Origin: Terrimesophilobacter sp038243605
GTDB taxonomy: Bacteria; Actinomycetota; Actinomycetes; Actinomycetales; Microbacteriaceae
Reading direction: 5' to 3'
Length of the DNA: 64,000 nucleotides
Assembly: GCA_038243605.1 (NCBI GenBank)
Contig: JBBSQX010000001.1
Span: forward strand, 124,001-188,000
How positions within the stretch are numbered: the stretch's first letter is position 1; the number at the start of each line of letters is the position of its first letter. Under the pieces are notes generated by a model. It saw nothing but the letters and a program-made list of their open reading frames with translations. It ran no database searches and was not told the origin of the DNA. Position numbers and translations under genes: made by a program. This document shows positions 7,184-16,855 of this stretch, one piece after another.

Positions 7184-8479
7184 TTAAGCAGAATCGCCGA
7201 GCAGGTCGTGCCGCACCACGATGGCGTCACGCGCTGGCCCGACACCGATCGCTGAAATGCGCGATCCGCTCATTCCCTCGAGCGCGAGCACATAGTCTTG
7301 CGCGTTCTTCGGAAGATCTTCGAACTTACGCACGCCAGAGATGTCTTCTGTCCAGCCCGGGAAGTTCTCGTAGATCGGCTTCGCATGGTGAAAGTCTGAC
7401 TGCGAATACGGCATGTCATCGACGCGCTTGCCGTCCACTTCATAGGCCACGCACACTGGGATACTCTCGATGCCGCTGAGCACATCCAACTTCGTGAGAA
7501 CGAAGTCGGTGATGCCGTTAATGCGAGAGGCGTACCGGGCCATGGGTGCGTCGTACCAGCCGCACCGTCGCACGCGCCCGGTAGTGGTACCGAACTCGGC
7601 ACCCTTCTGGGTGAGAAACTCGCCCCACTCATCAAACAGCTCTGTCGGGAATGGGCCAGCGCCCACGCGAGTTGTGTACGCCTTGATCACGCCGATGACG
7701 CGGTCGAAGCGGTTGGGCGCAACGCCGGAGCCGGTGGCCGCGCCGCCACTCGTCGCGTTCGAGGAGGTGACAAACGGGTACGTTCCGTGGTCGACATCCA
7801 GCATCGTGGCCTGGCCGCCCTCAAAGAGCACGGTTTTGCCCGTGTCGAGAGCGAGGTTCAACTCAAGAGCGGTATCGGCGACCATGGGCCGCAGCCGGTC
7901 AGCGTAGATGAGCAGCTCGTCTACAACCTCGTCGACGGTGATCGCTCGTCGGTTGTACACCTTCACGAGAAGTTGGTTCTTCTGCTCGAGCGAGCCTTCC
8001 ACCTTTTGGCGCAAAATATTTTCGTCGAAGAGGTCTTGAATCCGGATGCCGACCCGGTTGATTTTGTCGGCGTACGCGGGCCCGATCCCGCGACCGGTCG
8101 TGCCGATCTGGCGCTTGCCGAGAAAACGCTCTGTCACTTTGTCGATGGTGCGGTGGTAGGTGGTGATGACGTGCGCATTCGAGCTGACCCGAAGCCTGGA
8201 AACATCCACCCCGCGCGCTATGAGCGCGTCAAGCTCCTCGAACAGCACGGCGATGTCGACGACGACACCGTTGGCGATCACCGGAATGACGCCCTCGGAG
8301 AGGATTCCGGAAGGGAGCAGGTGCAGAGCGTACTTCTCTGTGCCGATCACAACCGTGTGCCCGGCGTTATTACCACCGTTAAATTTGACGACGTAGTCGA
8401 TGCGGTCACCGAGCAAGTCGGTCGCCTTGCCCTTTCCTTCATCGCCCCATTGGGCGCCGATGAGAACGATGGCGGGCAT
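7184..8479 (-). CDS. purA: Adenylosuccinate synthetase
   Basis: A 431-residue enzyme joining IMP and aspartate with GTP hydrolysis to give adenylosuccinate, the first committed step to AMP. All signature segments are visible: the P-loop GDEGKGK near residue 12, FNGGNNAGHT, the GTTGRGIGPAYADK loop, and GTYPFVTSSN further on. Length is typical of bacterial PurA. I place the start at ATG 8479, which is eight to nine bases after an AAAGGGA ribosome site, rather than at an ATG three codons upstream which would overlap that site. It is followed downstream by the DUF5997 stop on the other strand. Confidence 0.97.
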   Translation of the reverse strand: MPAIVLIGAQWGDEGKGKATDLLGDRIDYVVKFNGGNNAGHTVVIGTEKYALHLLPSGILSEGVIPVIANGVVVDIAVLFEELDALIARGVDVSRLRVSSNAHVITTYHRTIDKVTERFLGKRQIGTTGRGIGPAYADKINRVGIRIQDLFDENILRQKVEGSLEQKNQLLVKVYNRRAITVDEVVDELLIYADRLRPMVADTALELNLALDTGKTVLFEGGQATMLDVDHGTYPFVTSSNATSGGAATGSGVAPNRFDRVIGVIKAYTTRVGAGPFPTELFDEWGEFLTQKGAEFGTTTGRVRRCGWYDAPMARYASRINGITDFVLTKLDVLSGIESIPVCVAYEVDGKRVDDMPYSQSDFHHAKPIYENFPGWTEDISGVRKFEDLPKNAQDYVLALEGMSGSRISAIGVGPARDAIVVRHDLLGDSA

Positions 8480-8530
8480 GGCAAACATCCCTTTCGATTG
8501 GTGGGGGATTACACCCCAGTCTACCGATCG

Positions 8531-9154
8531 TTAGCGCGCGAATTCCACGTGCTGCAATATCCACGCATGCATGGTCACCGCGGCGGCAGCAGAGGCATTG
8601 ATGCTGCGGGTGCTGCCGAATTGGCTGATCTCCACCACGGCGTCGGCCGCGGCGATGGCCTCGTCTGAGACGCCAGGCCCTTCTTGCCCGAACAGCAGAA
8701 CGCAGCGTTCCGGAAAATCAAAAGTTTCGATGATGACGCTACCCGGTACGTTATCGATGGCGAGGATCGGCAGGGATTCGGCGCGCGCCCACTGCACGAA
8801 GGTGTCGACATCCGGATGCTGCAACACGTGCTGGTAGCGGTCGGTGACCATGGCGCCGCGCTTGTTCCAGCGGCGCCGGCCGATGATGTGCACGGTCTCT
8901 GCCCCGAACGCGTTAGCGCTGCGCACGATGGATCCGATGTTCATGTCGTGCTGCCAGTTCTCGATCGCCACATGAAACGGATGCCGAGCCAGGTCGAGGT
9001 CGGCAACGATTGCGGCCATAGTCCAGTAGCGGTAGCGGTCGATCACATTGCGTGAATCACCGCGCGCCAAAAGCTCGTGGTCGTAGTGGTCGTCGGTGGG
9101 CAGTTCGCCCTGCCATGGACCCACGCCGTGCGTCGACTGTTCGGGGTGGTCCAT
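8531..9154 (-). CDS. TrmH/SpoU family RNA 2'-O-methyltransferase
   Basis: A 207-residue SAM-dependent methyltransferase with the knotted SPOUT fold. The three family motifs are present: motif 1 NIGSIVRSANAFGAETVH, motif 2 LLFGQEGPGVSDEA, and motif 3 FGSTRSINASAAAAVTMH, where the Arg of motif 1 and the Ser/Asn of motif 3 form the active site. There is no N-terminal RNA-binding extension of the RlmB type. The target RNA, a tRNA or rRNA ribose, cannot be decided. It lies just upstream of purA, 51 bases away, in the same direction, and its start is 10 bases from the end of the giant surface-protein gene. Confidence 0.88.
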   Translation of the reverse strand: MDHPEQSTHGVGPWQGELPTDDHYDHELLARGDSRNVIDRYRYWTMAAIVADLDLARHPFHVAIENWQHDMNIGSIVRSANAFGAETVHIIGRRRWNKRGAMVTDRYQHVLQHPDVDTFVQWARAESLPILAIDNVPGSVIIETFDFPERCVLLFGQEGPGVSDEAIAAADAVVEISQFGSTRSINASAAAAVTMHAWILQHVEFAR

Positions 9155-9164
9155 GGTGTTAACG

Positions 9165-12100
9165 CTACTGGTTCAGGACAGGGCCACTTTCACGACGGCG
9201 ACGGATCAACGCGAAGCCCAAGAAGAGCACTCCCCACACGAGCAACCCGAGCGGGATCAGAGACAACGACACCCACGACACTGCGGCACCCGTATACGCC
9301 AACTGGAACGAGTTGACGAATCGGATCTCGTTCGCTGCGGGATCACCTGTCCATCGCAAGGGCGCAAGTCCAGTAGATGTTCCCTCGAACGCAGAACCAA
9401 GACTTCCGTCTGCTTGCGTCAGCGACAAGGTCGTCTTGGAAGCGCCGCCAGTGACGGACTCTCTAACGTTGCAGTCTGCACCTTCAGCAAGTTCCGTCCA
9501 GGTCACGGTCATTCCATCGCGGATGGTAGCTGCTGCTGGTTCCGCAGCAACGATGTCGCGGCCGTCGAGCGTGCAGACCAGAGTCATCTCAAAGGCCATC
9601 GCGGAAGCGATGGTTCCGGCCGGTGCATTAATGACGGCCTTCTTGACGGAAACGTCCGCGAAACGGTACATGTTCTCGACCTCGAGGTTGGGCTGCGCCT
9701 GATCAGCCACAGCCAGCACGGTGTTGTCGACCGCAATACTGAACTCTCCGTTCGTCACGGGGTCGCCATTGGCATCGAGGATCCGAGTAGCACTCGCACC
9801 ACTCCGCTTCGTCTCGTTGAGCGCACAGTCCGCCCCTGACGCAATCCCGGTGTAATTGGCAACGGGAAGTGCTGCCGTCACGCTGCGAGTTTTACCGCCG
9901 GGAATCACCACGTCAACTCCATCACGCGTGCAGGTGAGCGTGAACTCGAAGCCGACCTCAGGAATTGGGTCCCGCGCGAACTTGTCGATCGCTCCGGCAT
10001 CACCGGCAAAAACCTTGGTGACCTGAACAGAGCCGGCCAGATACCAGTTGGTAACGGCAATACTGACGATCGGGGAGGGAACGGGAGTCGATCCCGGGAC
10101 GGTAACGGAACCCACCGTAGTGTCGCCGGCGTTCGGGGTGATCACCACAGCATCCGCACCCCGGAGGTTGGTTTCCTTGAACGTGCACTTCGAGCCAGCA
10201 AGAACGTTCTTAAGTACTTCTTGCCAGGCATTCCCCACGTTCAGTAGCAGAGTTCCGTTGTACTGAACAGTTGCACCGAAAGTGCACTCGACGTCCACAC
10301 TGAAAGTTTTGTTCTGACCGAACTGCGCAGCACCACCGCCCACAACATCTTTCGTGATGATGAGAACAGCGGGAGCATCGAATCGGTTGTTGAACGTGGT
10401 GGTGTTTGTCACCCCAGAAATGTTGTCTGGACTGATTCTCGTGAAGGTCGCAGACGGAGTCGTACTATCTACCGCCACCGTCGTTCCGGGGTTCGATGCG
10501 TCGGTCGCTGCCGTCACGATCGTGTTATCCGCGCTCTTCGTATCGGTCTCTGTCACAACACAGTCCGAGTTGATGGGGATGCCGCTGATTGTTCGAGACT
10601 GCGTTGCGTCGAGAGTGAACACCGCATCTGCCGCCGCGAGGGAAATCGGCACCCCGAGGAAGGTGCAGGAGACGGCGAAGGCGAATCCGGTCGGGATGAC
10701 GGGTGTCGCCGAGCCGGTGTCCACTGTCTTGGAGACCTTCAACCCACCGAACTGGTAATCGTTCTTCAGCTCTATCGTCGGAAGGGTCGTCGGCGGCTCG
10801 ATGAGCGGGTCAACAGTGACCGTCGTCGAGGTGTAACTCGACTGGCCACTCGTTGTGGTCTCCGTCACCTTGCACTTGGCACCGCCAGGGAGGTTGTCGA
10901 ACTGAACAGCAGCGACCGTTCCGCCGCTGAGTGTCATGGTGAAGGGTCGCGTCGTAGTTTGGCCCACAGACATGCACTCGAGCTGGCCGGTGAAGACCTG
11001 ACCGTCGGGGATGAGGGAGGCGGCAGGCCCGGTGAGTTCCTTCTCAAGGCGAACACTGCCCGTTGCGAGAGCGACCGAGACCACCGAATAGTCGAGGGCG
11101 GTGACCCGCGTCGCAACGGTTCCAGTTTTCGTTATCGCTGAGGCTGAAAGCGAGTTATTCGCCATCCGGTCCTCTCCCTCCGTTTCCGAGAGTGCCGCTG
11201 TTTTCGTCACAACATCGATCTTGATGTTGTCTGCAGGACCGAAGGGATGCGCGTCGGGGAAGTCGATCACAAACTGAAGGCTCGTCACTAAAGTCGGATC
11301 AGTGAGAACACCAGCGGTCCACAGCGCCCAACCATTGGTCGGATCATTTCCACATGCATTCTCATTGGATGGGTTCTGCAAAACGAGCTTGCACGGCACT
11401 GCTGCCGTCGTGTAATACACCCTCATGATGGCGTCGGGGTTTCCGAGGTTCCACATGATCTGGTCAGCGAATCCCGCACGCCACTGAGAGTCACGCACGA
11501 AACCATCGAGGATCGTCTTATCGCTCACGTTGGGAAGCCGTGTCGACAAAACCAGTCTCGGCATATTTGTTGTGCCAGTGTTTTGCGCATGTAACCGCCA
11601 TGTTTCCTTCTGACCAGGCAAGGTCAACGGGACGCAGGGGAGCCGAGAGAAGCCATCGGTGTCTCTTTCGGCTGTGCAATGTACGTTTGTTCCGCCTATG
11701 AAACCTTGGTCCGCCGAGTAATCAATCGGGTCTGTTTCTGCTTTCACCACCATGAGGGCACGCAAGGCGGCCTGCTCAGAGGGTCGCACCGTCGTACCGA
11801 TAGTGCATTCGTTTGTGGCCGTTTTGTAGGTGGCCGTGAACCCGGCGGGTGCCGTGCAGGTGCTCGGGTCAATCGGACGGTCACCACTAATACCGAAAGT
11901 GTTGGTCACATTGGTGTTGTTGATGAGACCTGGGCGGAACATCATCGGAACTTTGATGGTGTAAACCTGACCGACCTCCAGCACAGAGCCCGCGGGAAAC
12001 GTGAATTGTATCGCCCTCGGAAGTCCATGAACATCACTGTCGACATGAACGCTCGGCCCTGACGTACCTGTGGGAAGTGCCGTTCCCGTTGCCGGAGCGG

Positions 12101-15100
12101 GCGCGGCGCCGGTCAACGCGTACTTGTACGTCACGACTGGTTTGTCGGGATCGAAAATCAATTGCGCGCCATTGGCGTCGCTCGGAATGTAGTCGGTAAT
12201 CACCGGGTTCAGAATCGGCCAGGTGCCGGTGTTCGTGACGGAAAGCGTGTAGTCGAAAGTTTTGCCTGGTGCCTTCACGCCTGCTGGTGTTTTCTGCACT
12301 TTCACAGCCGTCTTGGCCTGCTGGTACACGTAGGTGGCCGAATGGCTTGCGGTTGCCAGGCTGTCCCAGATTCCGCGCACATCTGCTGTCACTGTATTCG
12401 TCGTGACCCCCGGAACGGTTTCTCCCGGCGACGGCGCATTGCCCGGAACGGTGGGAGTGCTCGGCATGTTTGTGAGCACAGGACCGCCCGTGCGCAGGGT
12501 GATTCTTCTCTGCACGAGGATCGGAACGTTCACGATGGGTGCTTGAGGATTCTCCCACTGCGAGTTATTGGCCCGTCGAATGGTGAGACGAAGACCCTCT
12601 ACCTGAGCCGCCGTGACGCCGGTCGGCAGGAAGGCCGTGCGCGCTTGCCCCTGCGTCTTCCACGTACCCGCGCCTACCCAACTGCCACCTCGGTCGACAC
12701 AGCCTGCATCGGGATTGGCACTGACGTGGACGGATGTCCACCAGGCGGAGGCTCCGACACACGCCTCCACCTGGATTACCGTTCCGCTTCCCGCGGGAGC
12801 GGGGCTGAAGACGGGAAGGAGCAGTACGTTCGTGGGCGTGCCGGTGTAGTCGAACGCATTCCAGAACGTCGCTTTGTCATCCGTGATGGTGAGCGACTTT
12901 ACTCTCTCCGGACCACCAGGAGTGGCAGTGAGGGTGAGCCGTGAGCTAGCGCGTGCGGGTTCCGTTTCGATTGCCGTGGCGAAAAGTTTTGATGTCGTTA
13001 CAGAGATGTCGCCGGCAACAAGGGTGATGGTCGCGCCATTCGGGGCGGACCGCACCTGGTCGCTGAAGGTTGGGTCTGTCACTCCACTGGCGATATCCCA
13101 GCGAAGGTCTGCGACGGAGCCCTCGGTTGAGTTGTAACTCGTGCCCGGGCCAACCGGTATGAGACTGGTTCGCTGAAGCGTTCGCAGCCCAAGGTCGAAG
13201 ACCACGGTTGCCACACCAGTTGTGGCACGGATCTGACCCGTGAAGACGAAAGTGAAGGAAGTTGCATCGACTAGGTCCGTGGCGTTCCACGCAGCTATTG
13301 CGCTTCGCATCGTTGTGAAATTAGTGCCCGACAGTATGCGGGGCGGACCCACTGCGTAGTTCACCGTCACCGTCAGCGCGGTTGCTCCCGCGGGCTCGGT
13401 AAACGACTGGAATCGTGTGAGATTCCAGTCCTCGAATGGCGAGTCATGGGCGGGCGTCGCCGCAGACATATTAGGTTCACTGATCGTCAAGGAGTTCACC
13501 TTCGACGGGGTCTGATTGGTGGCCGTGAGCGTGACCCGGCTGGTTGGTCGCACCGTCGCAGGGTTGCTGGGAATGGGGACATCCCCACCCGCCCAACCCT
13601 TGGTAGCAGCCACCGCGAGCGGGATGTCGCGAATCTGAAGCGTGTCGTTTGCGCGATCGGTAAGCAGACCGCCCGCTTTGAGGGCCGCCTGTGCCCACGC
13701 ATCGTTTTGTATGACGCTGTGCTGCGGAGTGCCAGCGAGGTTCGCGTTGTAACGGTATCCGTCAACGACCGGCCAACCGTTGCTGCGCAACGTGTCACGC
13801 ATTTCGAAAACGAGATCGATGTTCCTGCCATTGCCAAGGGAATCCGCAACACCGCTCCCAGGAGCGGGGTTGAATCCTGGGCGAAGACTTCCCTCGGTGA
13901 ACGTGAACTCCACGCCAACGAAGTCGAGCCTCTCCGGTACCGTAAGCGCATGTGCTGAGCCGACTCCGCCATCACACGGGAGCGCTATCGTGCAATAGCC
14001 GGGAACTTCAACCAACGTGCCGCTTGTCTTGCTGAAGAACTTGATCGTCACCTTGTCGTACTTCATGAGCGTGTCGACGGTGCTGATTTTGGGAATCGAC
14101 ACAAGGTCGTACGCGTCGTACATGCCTCTGCGGTAATCCGCGGTAGGACCAGGGTTTCCGAAGGAATCGACCGGGCCGTCATAGATGACCATCTGGTCGA
14201 CACCCGTGTAGCCATCCGTAGACCACGAAAGGCGTGCGCGCGTTTGCTGACTGTTGCGGGTACTCATGATGCCCTGGACGTTGGTATTCGCAGTCCTGAT
14301 GAACTTCTTGTCGAGGATGTTCGCGTTGCCAGGGCCTAGCACGTAGGGAACAAGCGTAACTTTGGGGCAAGGGTTCGACGTCGTAACTCCCGTTGCCAAG
14401 TCGCCGGGATCACTCCCGCTTGTTCCGCTCGACGCGCTGCAGTTCGTCAACTGGATGGCAGCATTCGGTAGAGACTCGTTCGTCGCGCTGTCTCGCAACG
14501 TTGACCGCAGGGAGTACCCGATATTCGCTTCGAGGGTCTGGTTCGGCTGGAACCCTGTTGTCGTATCCCAACTGAGTTTCAGGCCATAGATGCTGCCTCT
14601 CATCCCTGGGTCGATGTCGTAGTTAGCGATTCCAGGGAGGAGAGTCGTGAGCGGAAGGTAGCTGCCCGCGAAATCTCGGTACTCAATCTTCAGCGTTGCG
14701 TCGCCCGGTACCGGGGTCATCACGATACTTGTGGCATTGAAATAGGTGTACCAGGGAGTCAAGCCGCTGCTCGTGGATGGGTCGAGCATCTCGATGTGAC
14801 TAAGTGGCCTGGTGGAGTCCGGATAGGCAAGCACGTGAGTGGTGAGTGTCGCTATCGTTGATTGCCCTGGCGCTGCGCGAAGACTCGAGCGGGTGAGTGA
14901 CTTTGACGTCTCGAGGTTGACTTGGTCAGCGAGCACGGTCACGGTGTCAGTGGCATACTTCGGAACGACACTCGTGGTGTACTCGTCGATTCCCGTGACC
15001 TTGACCTGATTTGTGTAGAGCACGCTCGGGTCAGCTTGAGCTGTATTCGCGTTGATCGTGAACGGCAGGGTTGCCACAGCGCCGTGCATCATTCGTCCCG

Positions 15101-16604
15101 TGAAGGTCACGCTGAATCCGGTCACGCGCAGCGCAGAGACGGGAACGGGCAGTCCCGAGGTGGTGGTCGTGATTGTCTCGCTAGGGCCCGCGACGAAGTA
15201 GTACGTGATGGAAGCAGCCGTTGCACCGGCTGGCCACGTCACGCCGCTCGTAAAGCCACCAAAGAGCAAGCCACCGCCAACGTGAGCGGGGGCAAGAGAG
15301 TTGGTCGAGTCGAGAGTCGCCGGGGTCGATGGTTCCGAAATGGTCATCGACGTCAGCGGGATCGACCCCGTGTTCTCTCCCGTAAGTGCCACGGTTCCCG
15401 TCGTTAGATCAAAGGAGCAACACGCCACTGTGGACATTCGATCCGGAGTAATCGACTTGCCAGCCGCCACGTTGCTCGAAGCTGAGGTCACGACGTAATT
15501 GGCGGTCGCTTGTGCGGTGGCGTTGCTCGAATCACGTGCGACATCTGACCTGACGATATTCGGGTACGTACCAGCGGTGACACCGACTCGGTTTTTGAGG
15601 TTGAGCACCATTCCGGCACTTGCGTTTCGCGGGATGTCCGCGGATGCGCCCGACGAGAACACAACACGAATTCCTCCCGCGCTCTCAGGGGTAACGTCAG
15701 AAGGCAGCAGTAACGGATCTCCAGCATTAACGGGTGGTGCTTCCACCCAGGCCGGTGTCGGGAGAGTCGAATTCCATAGTGATACGACAGCGGTAGTCGC
15801 CCCCGACGGCCACGTGGCGCTCTGGAGTGACTGAAGTTGAAGTGCCGTTCTCATCATGTTCGCAGGAGCTGAAGGGTCAACCGGGTCCTGAATCGTCAGT
15901 GACGAGACGGTGGCGTTAGAGGCGTTGGAGGCTCCAAGCGTCAACACCGTGCCCAAACCAGGAACAGAAAGGTTCGTGGCCGGCGAGAATGATTTGGTGG
16001 GCTTTGTACCCAATTCCAGCGGAACCTCGATGTCGATGGAAGCCGTGCTCGGGAGCATCGGGGCGTTTTCCGCAACCATCTGTGAGGTGTTGTAAACAGT
16101 CCGCGGAGTCGGTGTGTAGTCAAGGTCCGAACGAACCGTGACGGGGATCGTCACCGTCACCGTGCCGTTCGTCAGGCCCTTCGTACCCACCGGGCTGACG
16201 AGATTCTGGGCGAAGGCGATGGTAACCGTCTGACCAGTTATCGTGATGGTTCGCTCCGACGGGTCGAGCACGGGGGTAAGAAGGATGTCGGCAGCATTCG
16301 GAAGGATGAACTCTGGTGGGATGGTGTCGGTCAGTACGGCATTGACGCACTCATCGCTGAGCACCGAACACCCGACCTCGATCTGCCAGTCAAAGGTGTT
16401 CCCAGGCCCAACGATCGTCTTATTTGCAGACTTGACGTTGCGCACTGCCGCAGGCTCTGCCGCAAACGCCCCAGCCGTGGGGATGAGAACCGAACCGATG
16501 ACAGCAAATGCCGTCAACGCCGAAAGCAGCACACGCACAGTCTGGCTACGGGCCGACTGTTTTGGTCGTGATCGCAGGGGGGTTAAAGCGCTGTGTGAAG
16601 TCAA
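9165..16604 (-). CDS. Giant LAXTG-anchored surface protein with five CnaB/DUF5979-like domains
   Basis: About 2479 residues, the largest gene here. A signal peptide spans roughly residues 15-50 (VRVLLSALTAFAVIGSVLIP ... AFAA). Up to about residue 1850 come long beta-rich stretches with DUF11-like repeats (for example FDYTLSVTNTGTWPILNPVITDY). Residues about 1850-2430 are five tandem domains, each with a Lys in the first strand (VRLEKEL, LKVSKTV, LIITKDV, VQVTKVF, VSVKKAV), a Glu in a T/E/S motif after the second Cys (VTET, FKET, LNET, VRES), and an Asn near the end, the Lys-Glu-Asn pattern of isopeptide-forming CnaB folds. Each also has a Cys pair. The C-terminus is LAYTG (about residue 2435), a membrane helix and RRRRES, a class E sortase signal. 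Start: TTG 16604 has a GAGGA site; an upstream TTG at 16643 does not. Probable adhesin or wall fibre. Confidence 0.85.
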   Translation of the reverse strand: MTSHSALTPLRSRPKQSARSQTVRVLLSALTAFAVIGSVLIPTAGAFAAEPAAVRNVKSANKTIVGPGNTFDWQIEVGCSVLSDECVNAVLTDTIPPEFILPNAADILLTPVLDPSERTITITGQTVTIAFAQNLVSPVGTKGLTNGTVTVTIPVTVRSDLDYTPTPRTVYNTSQMVAENAPMLPSTASIDIEVPLELGTKPTKSFSPATNLSVPGLGTVLTLGASNASNATVSSLTIQDPVDPSAPANMMRTALQLQSLQSATWPSGATTAVVSLWNSTLPTPAWVEAPPVNAGDPLLLPSDVTPESAGGIRVVFSSGASADIPRNASAGMVLNLKNRVGVTAGTYPNIVRSDVARDSSNATAQATANYVVTSASSNVAAGKSITPDRMSTVACCSFDLTTGTVALTGENTGSIPLTSMTISEPSTPATLDSTNSLAPAHVGGGLLFGGFTSGVTWPAGATAASITYYFVAGPSETITTTTSGLPVPVSALRVTGFSVTFTGRMMHGAVATLPFTINANTAQADPSVLYTNQVKVTGIDEYTTSVVPKYATDTVTVLADQVNLETSKSLTRSSLRAAPGQSTIATLTTHVLAYPDSTRPLSHIEMLDPSTSSGLTPWYTYFNATSIVMTPVPGDATLKIEYRDFAGSYLPLTTLLPGIANYDIDPGMRGSIYGLKLSWDTTTGFQPNQTLEANIGYSLRSTLRDSATNESLPNAAIQLTNCSASSGTSGSDPGDLATGVTTSNPCPKVTLVPYVLGPGNANILDKKFIRTANTNVQGIMSTRNSQQTRARLSWSTDGYTGVDQMVIYDGPVDSFGNPGPTADYRRGMYDAYDLVSIPKISTVDTLMKYDKVTIKFFSKTSGTLVEVPGYCTIALPCDGGVGSAHALTVPERLDFVGVEFTFTEGSLRPGFNPAPGSGVADSLGNGRNIDLVFEMRDTLRSNGWPVVDGYRYNANLAGTPQHSVIQNDAWAQAALKAGGLLTDRANDTLQIRDIPLAVAATKGWAGGDVPIPSNPATVRPTSRVTLTATNQTPSKVNSLTISEPNMSAATPAHDSPFEDWNLTRFQSFTEPAGATALTVTVNYAVGPPRILSGTNFTTMRSAIAAWNATDLVDATSFTFVFTGQIRATTGVATVVFDLGLRTLQRTSLIPVGPGTSYNSTEGSVADLRWDIASGVTDPTFSDQVRSAPNGATITLVAGDISVTTSKLFATAIETEPARASSRLTLTATPGGPERVKSLTITDDKATFWNAFDYTGTPTNVLLLPVFSPAPAGSGTVIQVEACVGASAWWTSVHVSANPDAGCVDRGGSWVGAGTWKTQGQARTAFLPTGVTAAQVEGLRLTIRRANNSQWENPQAPIVNVPILVQRRITLRTGGPVLTNMPSTPTVPGNAPSPGETVPGVTTNTVTADVRGIWDSLATASHSATYVYQQAKTAVKVQKTPAGVKAPGKTFDYTLSVTNTGTWPILNPVITDYIPSDANGAQLIFDPDKPVVTYKYALTGAAPAPATGTALPTGTSGPSVHVDSDVHGLPRAIQFTFPAGSVLEVGQVYTIKVPMMFRPGLINNTNVTNTFGISGDRPIDPSTCTAPAGFTATYKTATNECTIGTTVRPSEQAALRALMVVKAETDPIDYSADQGFIGGTNVHCTAERDTDGFSRLPCVPLTLPGQKETWRLHAQNTGTTNMPRLVLSTRLPNVSDKTILDGFVRDSQWRAGFADQIMWNLGNPDAIMRVYYTTAAVPCKLVLQNPSNENACGNDPTNGWALWTAGVLTDPTLVTSLQFVIDFPDAHPFGPADNIKIDVVTKTAALSETEGEDRMANNSLSASAITKTGTVATRVTALDYSVVSVALATGSVRLEKELTGPAASLIPDGQVFTGQLECMSVGQTTTRPFTMTLSGGTVAAVQFDNLPGGAKCKVTETTTSGQSSYTSTTVTVDPLIEPPTTLPTIELKNDYQFGGLKVSKTVDTGSATPVIPTGFAFAVSCTFLGVPISLAAADAVFTLDATQSRTISGIPINSDCVVTETDTKSADNTIVTAATDASNPGTTVAVDSTTPSATFTRISPDNISGVTNTTTFNNRFDAPAVLIITKDVVGGGAAQFGQNKTFSVDVECTFGATVQYNGTLLLNVGNAWQEVLKNVLAGSKCTFKETNLRGADAVVITPNAGDTTVGSVTVPGSTPVPSPIVSIAVTNWYLAGSVQVTKVFAGDAGAIDKFARDPIPEVGFEFTLTCTRDGVDVVIPGGKTRSVTAALPVANYTGIASGADCALNETKRSGASATRILDANGDPVTNGEFSIAVDNTVLAVADQAQPNLEVENMYRFADVSVKKAVINAPAGTIASAMAFEMTLVCTLDGRDIVAAEPAAATIRDGMTVTWTELAEGADCNVRESVTGGASKTTLSLTQADGSLGSAFEGTSTGLAPLRWTGDPAANEIRFVNSFQLAYTGAAVSWVSLSLIPLGLLVWGVLFLGFALIRRRRESGPVLNQ

Positions 16605-16855
16605 GGTCGGGTCCTCGGGTTGTTTTTCTGCAAAACCCGACAACAGGCGACACTCACCACAGCAGTCATAACGTTGCTTGGTGAAAATTTTCCGGTTCGG
16701 GTCCGGTGACTCAGGGCATTGAATCGAACCTGAGGCGTTAGTACTTTACCCCCCCACGGAAGCCTAACGATTGATTTCAGACCCCCGCTCCAACCCCCAA
16801 AATAGGGGTGAAGTTTCCTTACCTTCGAGCGCTGACGGGCTTCTCGCAGGTGTCG
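16605..16855 (-). promoter_or_regulatory. Upstream region of the giant surface-protein gene
   Basis: These 251 bases separate the surface-protein start from the stop of the PutA-like gene on the same strand, so they should hold its promoter or leader. In minus sense there is TTTTGGGGGTTG (16791-16802), followed by a run of seven G, TAAAGTAC (about 16740-16754), and a GAGGA ribosome site at 16611-16616. The G-run followed by TA and GTAC recurs upstream of the other LAXTG gene at 29376-29391. No coding sequence was seen. Confidence 0.45.

Noticed and set aside
9165..16604. Classical LPXTG sortase A signal
   Set aside because: The motif is LAYTG, with Ala instead of Pro, the class E pattern of actinobacteria.
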